DNA from: Euborellia annulipes
Lineage: Eukaryota; Arthropoda; Insecta; Dermaptera; Anisolabididae
Direction of reading: 5' to 3'
DNA: 64,000 bases
NCBI GenBank assembly: GCA_023213315.1
Contig: JAKCPI010007984.1
Span: 62,001-126,000 of the forward strand
Every line of letters begins with the position of its first letter. Within the stretch, counting starts at the first letter, position 1. The notes below the pieces were generated by a model. That model had not been told where the DNA came from. It saw nothing but the letters and a program-made list of their open reading frames with translations, and did no database searches. Of the stretch, positions 57,221-64,000 are shown piece after piece. Position numbers and translations under genes: made by a program.

Positions 57221-57399
57221 CATGGATGTAACTAAGGGGGTGCCGGGGGGCCTGGCTCCCCCAGAAGGCTCGATCCCCCCCCCCCCAGAAAACTCCTTGC
57301 CCCAAGAAAAATTGAGAAAATATGGGCTTTCCTGGCCCACCGGAGGATAGCTGGCCCCATGCCCCCCCCCCCCAGCCATATTCTCTAGTTACGCCCATG
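57221..57399. mobile_element. MITE with 8-bp TSD CGTGGGAA
   Basis: CATGGATGTAACTA ... TAGTTACGCCCATG, 179 bp, flanked by exact CGTGGGAA at 57213-57220 and 57400-57407. Poly-C stretches inside. hAT-like by duplication length. Confidence 0.9.
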
Positions 57400-57867
57400 C
57401 GTGGGAAATATTTGGAAAATAAATTAATTGCTGATTTTTCCTCTACAATATACCTACATAACATTTCATTTATTCATAAAGAAAAATAATTTTTTTGAAG
57501 TTGGTGGTTTCTCAAAATTATTTCATATTTTTACTCTAATGATTCATTTTACTAATACTATTCAACATTTGACGATCGCTATTACCTTCATCTCAAATTT
57601 TAAAGTGTAGGTAAAAAATTAACAGCTTTTAAAATTTTAACTACTTCTGCCTTAATATTTTAATTAATTTAATTTTTGGGATTTCGAGGGGTGGAGCTGA
57701 ACCTCCATATCCCCTTTTTGCAAAGGCCCTGCCAAAGAAATATTCTGTGACTCCCGAAAAAATACACCTCAAAAAATGCTTTAGCTTCAAATAATTTTGA
57801 AATGGGCTAAGGACCCCACGAACTTAAAGTTTGAAAAAAAAAAATAATAATAATAATAAATAAAATA

Positions 57868-58225
57868 ATATTAAGAAATAAAGAAAGAGCGAATGCAGTT
57901 ATTTTTATATCGTTTTAATTAGGCACTTCAAGCCGACTTTTCGGTCAGATCTGCCACCATCATCAGGGCTGCAATTGTTTAAAATATTTCTTGCCATTTA
58001 ATGAGGACCATAGGCTATGCGAGTCAAGGTTAGATTGATATAACCTTGACTCGCATAGCTTTGGTTCTTATTCAATGACAAGAAATATTCTACACAATAT
58101 CACCATTCCAATTTTTGAGTTTTATTGACACACTTCAGCTCTGAAGATGGTGCGCAGATCTGACCAAAACGTCGGCTTGAAGTGCTTAATAAACGAAATA
58201 AAAATAGCTGCATTCGCTCTTTCTT
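57868..58225. mobile_element. Inverted repeat with two hammerhead-like cores
   Basis: Arms of about 100 bp with AAAGAGCGAATGCAG / CTGCATTCGCTCTTT ends. Minus core: CTGATGA (57960-57966), GAAA (57939-57942), GTC (57935-57937), helix I AGCC/GGCT. Plus core at about 58138-58180: CTGAAGA, then CCAAAACGTC (G12 mutated), helix I CTTCA/TGAAG. The spacer has its own ACCTTGACTCGCATAGC repeat. Confidence 0.65.
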
Positions 58226-59499
58226 TATTCCTTACTACAAGATCTACTCGGCTATTCTTAATAGAGAAATAAATAAATATAACTTACAAATTGTTAGTGT
58301 TAAAAATTTTAAAATACAATATTTTTTATATTCTTTAAAATTTATTTATTTGGGTATTGTGGAGGGGGATTAATCCGGTTTATATAAAAAAATCTCGTCA
58401 TTTTGGTACTTCTATCCCTCTACTTTGCAGCCCACTAGATAATCTGCTATCCTATTTTGAAATAGATTTGAATAGATAAAGGATTAAAAATTTTTAGCAC
58501 GTTCCGAATTGACATCAATAAATCTAATTTTACGGTCATTTAAAATATGTCTTATTGAAGCCATTTATTATAGATTTTAAGGTTGAAATAACATTTGAAT
58601 TATAGATTCTAGAGAGATTTGCATTTAAATTTTACCCTGGACTTTATCTTTCTTTATGCTCTTTTTAACTAAATGAAAAATGGATTTGATTATTGCTTAT
58701 ATGTAGACCCTAGCTATTTTTTAAAAATAAATGTTAATTTTTAACTTAAAAAAAAAAAATCAAGAAAGAAATCAATAATATAATTTTTACTATAATATAA
58801 ATCTAAAGAAAGGCATTAGAGACGGAACGAGGGTGTCATAAATGGGACAAGTGAATGGATGGATGCAAAATATAACGACCGGAAGAACACATTTAAATTT
58901 GTAATGTTTTTTTTTTCCTTAAGCGAGCTTTTTGTGATTTATTTAAGGATGCGCCAGATTTAATGTTTATTCACGTGAACAAAATCCTAACAATGTCCCT
59001 TATAGTAATTCTTTTATATTCAAAATTGTTCCATTAAATTTAAATTTTAAAAATTAAATGGCAATAGATTGAATTTTAAATCATAAATTATGGTAATCAT
59101 ATTGTATCAAGGTGTAGGTTGGATCGAAAAATTGTTTGGTGAACTTTTTAACTTCCACCATCTATTTTATTTTTTATTTCTTAAATTCAAAAGAAGAAAG
59201 CTTTGAATCTCTTTCTGAACTTCTCATTTTTTTTTACATATACATCCCCTTTTTTTCATGCTTTCTCAAGGATAAAGGAAGTCGCAACTTTTTTTTATCG
59301 AAGAAAAATTATTTCTAAATTTCTTGCCCTACTCGAAATTTTATTTTTAAACACTCCAGCAAACATTTTTTTTTATTTCTGAACAATTTATGTAAAAACA
59401 TTTCCCAATGGGCTAGAGAAACTGACATCATATTAAAATCATTTTCATTTTCATTTGAAGTTCAAACTTGAAAATCAAATTATCTCTATTAACATTAGC

Positions 59500-59592
59500 A
59501 AATGAATTGGCTACCAATCAATTGAAATAAATCGAAATGGGGTCTAAATGGCCATCGATGCCGAAAAAACTTTAAATAAAATAAAAAAAAAC
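59500..59592 (+). repeat. SINE-B 3' part
   Basis: AATTGGCTACCAATCAATTG, GGGGTCTAAATGGCCATCGA and TGCCGAAAAAACTTTAAATA plus A-rich tail. Confidence 0.65.
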
Positions 59593-59662
59593 AGCCAAAT
59601 AACATACAAAATTGTTTTAATTTGTTGACTATTTTTGTTTAAAAAAATCTATGACTAAAGAA

Positions 59663-59724
59663 AAAATATTTTGTCAACGTTTCAATCACCGGTCGCGCTT
59701 GTCCTATTGACAAAATAGGTGTCG
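59663..59724 (-). ncRNA. Hairpin with GAAACG motif, not a clear hammerhead
   Basis: Minus strand: TATTTTGTCAA pairs with TTGACAAAATA (11 bp), enclosing GGACAAGCGCGACCGGTGAT then TGAAACG. The layout recalls the hammerhead repeats, but no CTGANGA is present. Confidence 0.3.
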
Positions 59725-60233
59725 GAAGGGAATGACATAATTATAGCAAAAATATCTGAGTATTTATTTTTTCTTTTTTACAAAAAGAAGAGAGGTTTTA
59801 ATTTTCAAACAACCATAGGAGAATTAAAATTATTAAAATCTCTTCTCCCAATAAAAAGTAGAGAAAAATAGTCGGACATTGTAATAACCACATACACCCT
59901 AACTCCTAAGAAGCTTCTAACTGGGAACGCCTGAAAGTAGGCAATCTGAAGAGATCCCCCGAAGGCCCCGCCCCTTTCCCAACTAGAGCTCCCCACCACT
60001 CACACGCACATAGAGAGAAAGATGCATATTTACACTCTTGTTACTTTTCTATGGGCTTTGAGTTAGTTTGTTCTGGACTTGAAGGAGATTTTTTACATCT
60101 CCACACTCCCTCCATCACCATTTGTCGTTTTAACAAATGAGGGGGAGGGGGAGGAGAAGAAGGGTTATAGGCCTAATTATAATTTTACTTTACCACTGCC
60201 CTAGTACTGCTCTAGTGACATTTAGCGAAAAAA

Positions 60234-60884
60234 ATCTGGTGTGACTGGCGCACAGCACACAACTTTCTCTTACCTTCGGTAATCGAAAGTTGTGTTCTGT
60301 GCTTGTCACACCAGATTTTTTGTGTCGACATATATTTAGTTTCCGCCAATATATTGGAATTTAAGATGTCAAATTTATAAATATGGGAAAATATTTATAT
60401 TTTGTTACCTTGGCAACCATTTCTCCTATCTTTCCTATGAAGCACAAGAGTAAAGTGTGCTTCAAACAATTTTGAGGAAAAACGAGAATATACATTTGAA
60501 AGAGCATCTAAAAAATAATTGATTTTTGAATTTTAATCAAAATCGTTAGAGCGAATTTTGAGAAAATCGAAAAAAACTGAAAAAGTACATCAGTAAAGTA
60601 CTAGTACTCTTTGGCCGATTTTGATTAAAAGCTTATTTTTCCGGTCCCGGGGGGTGTTTAACTTATATATAAAATTTGGGCCTCATAGCTCAATTCCTTC
60701 ATGCTTAAAATTGAACACACACAGACACACAGACAGACAGACCATGTCGCGAAAACCACTTTTTTGGATTCAGGGGACCTCAAAACGTGAAGATTCATCA
60801 AAATCTCGACATCGAATTTTTGACATGAAACCAATACTTTCTCTCTCTATATATATTAACATATATATAGAGGTAAGAGAAAGT
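60234..60884 (-). mobile_element. Double-hairpin element, intact
   Basis: 651 bp, ATCTGGTGTGACTGGCGCAC to AGGTAAGAGAAAGT, in an A-tract on both sides. Contains ACACAGACAGACAGACC. The closest match to the copy at 50728-51382, in opposite orientation. Confidence 0.88.
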
Positions 60885-60984
60885 AAAAAATTAAAGAAAA
60901 ATATTGTCTGATTGGTCGCTCAGCACTTTCCTATGAAGTACAAGAGTAAAGTGGGCTTCAAACAATCTTGAAGAAAAAAAACAC

Positions 60985-61035
60985 GCTGATTCCTCGGGGT
61001 CACCCACCCGAAGTTTCGCCATGCTCGCATTGCTC
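60985..61035 (-). repeat. 5S-rRNA-like fragment, better copy
   Basis: Minus strand: GAGCAATGCGAGCATGGCGA, AACTTCGGGTGGGTGACCCC, GAGGAATCAGCGTG. Compare the 5S box C region GGATGGGTGACCGCCTGGGA and the ending CGTG. It sits next to a small double-hairpin fragment (60925-60975). Confidence 0.45.
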
Positions 61036-61144
61036 ACGCACAAATGTTAAATTTTTTCAACTAAACATGTCCTTTAGATAATTCGTAATAGTAATCTAAA
61101 ATTCCATTAATATGCAAGCAAAAACGAACTAATTTTCTCCTTGT

Positions 61145-61545
61145 ACTTTCTTTTACCTATATATAAGTATTGTGTTCATATCAAAAATTTTGTTCCAAGA
61201 TTTTAACGGAAATACCCGTTTTGACGCCCCCTGAGTCCAAAAAAGTGAGTTCCCCAAAATGGTCTGTCTAAGAAAATAGTTCTCAAACTACCTGGTATAT
61301 TGTTGAAATTTGATATTTAAGTTTATAGGTGAATTTTAATATAATAATATGGGAAACTAAATAATTTTTTTTTTTTTTTTAAACATTGGCCCCGGATGCC
61401 CAACAATGGCAAAATTTCCATTTGGCCAGAAACTAAATAAATATCTTGACACAAAAAAAAATCTTATCTGAGATGACATCTTTCAACTTTCTCTTCGGAA
61501 ATCGAAATGGTTTGCTGTGAAGTTAGACACACCAGATTTTGTTTA
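61145..61545 (+). repeat. Double-hairpin element, old diverged copy
   Basis: TACTTTCTTTTACCTATATA, GTGTTCATATCAAAAATTTT, CGTTTTGACGCCCCCTGAGT at the left and ACACACCAGATTTTG at the right. The middle is replaced. Confidence 0.6.
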
Positions 61546-62517
61546 ATTAGAATATCTAAAATAGCTTAAAATATTTTTTAATTTCTTTTCATAAGGCTTA
61601 CAAAACAGATTTCACTTTTTGTTATCTAATTCTTTGTTATTTCTATTTAACTTGTTTAATATAATAAAAGCTCATCGAGCTTTTTTTTGAGCTTTTAAGA
61701 TTTTTTTTTTATTGAAGACTGATTACTTTTCAAGCTTGTTTTGATGAATTGACCTGAAATTGACAAAAAAAAAATGAATAATGAAAAAATGCCTATAAAT
61801 TAAATTTCCAAAATTCATTTTCAACATCAAGGATGATTTATGTGTGTAGAGAGAGTGAGAGAGAAAAAAAAGAGAGAGAGAGAGAGAGAGCCGAGGATGT
61901 TGGGAGTGAGTGGGATTGGTACTACAACACCTATGTCACAATAAATAATCGAAAAGACTGGAATGGGAACAGGTGGTAGCCGTGTAAAAATCCAAGAAGA
62001 GCTCAATGACTTCCCTTCTCGGTTGGTTGGAAATTAAAAATTAAAAATGTTTGATTTTAATTCAGAGAGAAACGAGGATTAACCGAATATGGATCACCGA
62101 ATGCTATTAAATTATATTTATATGAACACTACTATTCTAACCTGTCAATTATGACGAGTAAATCTTTTTTTAAAAGGCTTTAGCCATGTCTATCATTATC
62201 TGTTCACCCTTAATCATTAATAGCCTTGTAAAATCAAACTTCTATTTCATTTATTATTACTTTTATTTTCATAAAACTCCCCAGAGGTTTCGAAATTTCT
62301 GATATCAAAGGAAAATCCCTGAGTTTTCTATGGATGATTATAGCCAAAAGATTCGAAAAATCTTTATAAATTACTTATCTGATCAGATTTAAACAAGGAT
62401 CGTTTGTAGGATTTCATTTGTAGTCCATTTTTGAAAATTTATTAACTTAGGATGATTTATTACTTACAGAGTTTTACAAAATTCTTCAAATAATTAGGAA
62501 GATAAAGATATTGAAAA
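61546..62517. other. AT-rich DNA with GA microsatellite
   Basis: (GA)n near 61862-61890. No gene or repeat family recognised. Confidence 0.5.
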
Positions 62518-63200
62518 ATCTGGTGTGACTGGCGAACAGCACACAACTTTCTCTTACCTTCGGTAATCGAAAGTTGTGTTCTGTGCTTGTCACACCAGAT
62601 TTTTTGTGTCGACATGTATTTAGTTTCCGACAGTATGGTACATTCGATTTTCAAGATGTAAAATTTATAAGTATGGCAAAATGTTTATATTTTGTTACCA
62701 TGGCAACCATTTCTCCTATCTTTTCTATGGAGTACAAGAGTAAAGTGGTCTTCAGAAGATTTCAATCACAAAATGAGAATATACATTTTATAGCGAATCT
62801 AAAAAATAATTGATTTTTGAATTTTAAAAAAAATCGTTGGAGCAAATTTAGAGAAAATCGAAAAAAACTGAAAAAGTGCATCAGTAAAGTACTAGTACTC
62901 TTTGGTCGATTTTGTTAAAAAGCTTCGTGTCACGTCCCAGGGGAGTGCCTAACTTAAATATAAAATTTCAACCTCCTAGCTCTTTTCGTTCTTGAGATAT
63001 TTTGTTCACAGACAGACACACAGACAGACAGACAGACCATGTCGCGAAAACCACTTTTACTTTCTCTTACCTATGTATATATGTAATATATATATAGAGA
63101 GAAAGTATTGGATTCATGTCAAAAATTCGATGTCGAGATTTTGATGGATCTTCACGTTTTGAGGTCCCCTGAATCCAAAAAAGTGGTTTTCGCGACATGG

Positions 63201-63248
<48 letters not shown>

Positions 63249-63882
63249 GTGTCTGTGTGTCTGTGAACAAAATATCTCAAGAACGAAAAGAGCTAGGAAG
63301 TTGAAATTTGATATTTAAGTTAGGCACCCCCATGGGACCTGACACGAAGCTTTTGAACAAAATCGACCAAAAAGTACTAGTACTTTACTGATGCACTTTT
63401 TCAGTTTTTTTCGATTTTCTCAAAATTTGCTCCAACGATTTTTTTTAAAATTCAAAAATCAACTATTTTTTAGTTGCTCTTTAAAATGTATATTCTCATT
63501 TTGTGATTGAAATCTTCTGAAGACCACTTTACTCTTGTACTCCATAGAAAAGATAGGAGAAATGGTTGCCATGGTATCAAAATATAAATATTTTGCCATA
63601 CTTATAAATTGTGCATCTTGAAAATCGAATGAACCGTAGATACTGTCGGAAACTAAATACATGTCGACACAAAAAATCTGGTGAGACAAGCACAGTACAC
63701 AACTTTCGATTACCGAAGGTAAGAGAAAGTTGTGTGCTGTGCGCCAGTCACACCAGATTTTTTAGATTCAGGGGACCTCAAAACGTGTATATCCGTCAAA
63801 ATCTCGACATCGAATTTTTGACATGAAACCAATACTTTCTCTCTCTATATATATTAACATATATATAGAGGTAAGAGAAAGT
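62518..63882 (-). mobile_element. Double-hairpin element, copy 11, interrupted by copy 12
   Basis: Minus copy from ATCTGGTGTG (62518) to ACCACTTTT (63058). It resumes at AGATTCAGGGGACCTC (63764) and ends AGGTAAGAGAAAGT (63882). A second family member is inserted between. Confidence 0.88.
63059..63758 (+). mobile_element. Double-hairpin element, copy 12, inserted in copy 11
   Basis: 700 bp, ACTTTCTCTTACC to CACACCAGAT, flanked by TTTT on the left and TTTTT on the right within copy 11's ACCACTTTTTT tract. This defines both ends of the family exactly and shows preference for T tracts. It has an expanded (GTCT)n at about 63201-63250. Confidence 0.9.
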
Positions 63883-64000
63883 AAAAACCAGCCTCTTCTT
63901 CTCTCTCACCACTTCAATTTATTGCAAATATTTACAGGAACCATTTTCCGTCCATGTATGAAAATTCTGAGAGAGATTGTCACAAATTTATAAAATGTTT

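Noticed and set aside
63203..63250. CRISPR-like short repeats (GTCT)n
   Set aside because: Simple microsatellite in a eukaryotic transposon; no spacers.

Overview
This is a eukaryotic, strongly AT-rich window dominated by interspersed repeats. It carries one recognisable host gene on the plus strand: a neuroligin-type, catalytically inactive carboxylesterase-family adhesion protein. Five consecutive coding exons with matching splice phases (13253-13441, 36308-36646, 38018-38409, 38762-38913, 56591-56829) encode about 437 codons of the extracellular esterase-like domain. The wording of the protein (for example FGGDP, a GHGTG elbow, GEDLPYV) suggests an arthropod. The species cannot be told from the sequence. 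The 5' exons (signal peptide and roughly the first 200 residues) and the 3' exons (rest of the ectodomain, transmembrane helix, cytoplasmic tail) were not found here and probably lie outside the window.

The introns are very uneven: 22.9 kb, 1.4 kb, 0.35 kb, 17.7 kb and more than 7.1 kb. The long ones are filled with nested mobile elements. These include at least a dozen copies of a ~650-700 bp element with a hairpin at each end and an asymmetric inverted repeat (Helentron/HINE-like), two SINE families, a degraded LINE (1424-2938) and a LINE 3' fragment (24061-24316). There are several hAT-like MITEs with exact 8-bp target duplications, a PIF/Harbinger-like element with TTA duplications (32462-33420), TA-flanked elements (5471-7166, 20254-20485, 22060-22750), and a 2.3 kb THAP-containing P-like element (45987-48275). 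A 144-bp tandem satellite (about 9323-10430) and several long perfect or near-perfect inverted repeats complete the picture.

The most interesting signal is a set of hammerhead-ribozyme-like cores (CTGANGA, stem II, GAAA, then a short self-complementary helix III and a cleavage-site C) placed in opposite orientation on the arms of several inverted repeats. At 44900-45013 and 54037-54080 the helices can be paired base by base. Other unusual items are a 928-bp near-perfect palindrome (55119-56046), a 1.1 kb foldback element whose arms each carry a tRNA-like pol III promoter (48476-49566), 5S-rRNA-like fragments (12300-12360, 60985-61035), and a possible internal promoter/first exon at 34295-34511 whose splice phase fits the next neuroligin exon.

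Stretches not listed as features (mainly 4334-5468, 7169-8160, 11031-12284, 23000-24000, 27291-29290, 39757-41269, 43441-44500, 51848-53260, 58216-59499) hold AT-rich DNA with simple repeats and short spurious reading frames. I see no gene there.
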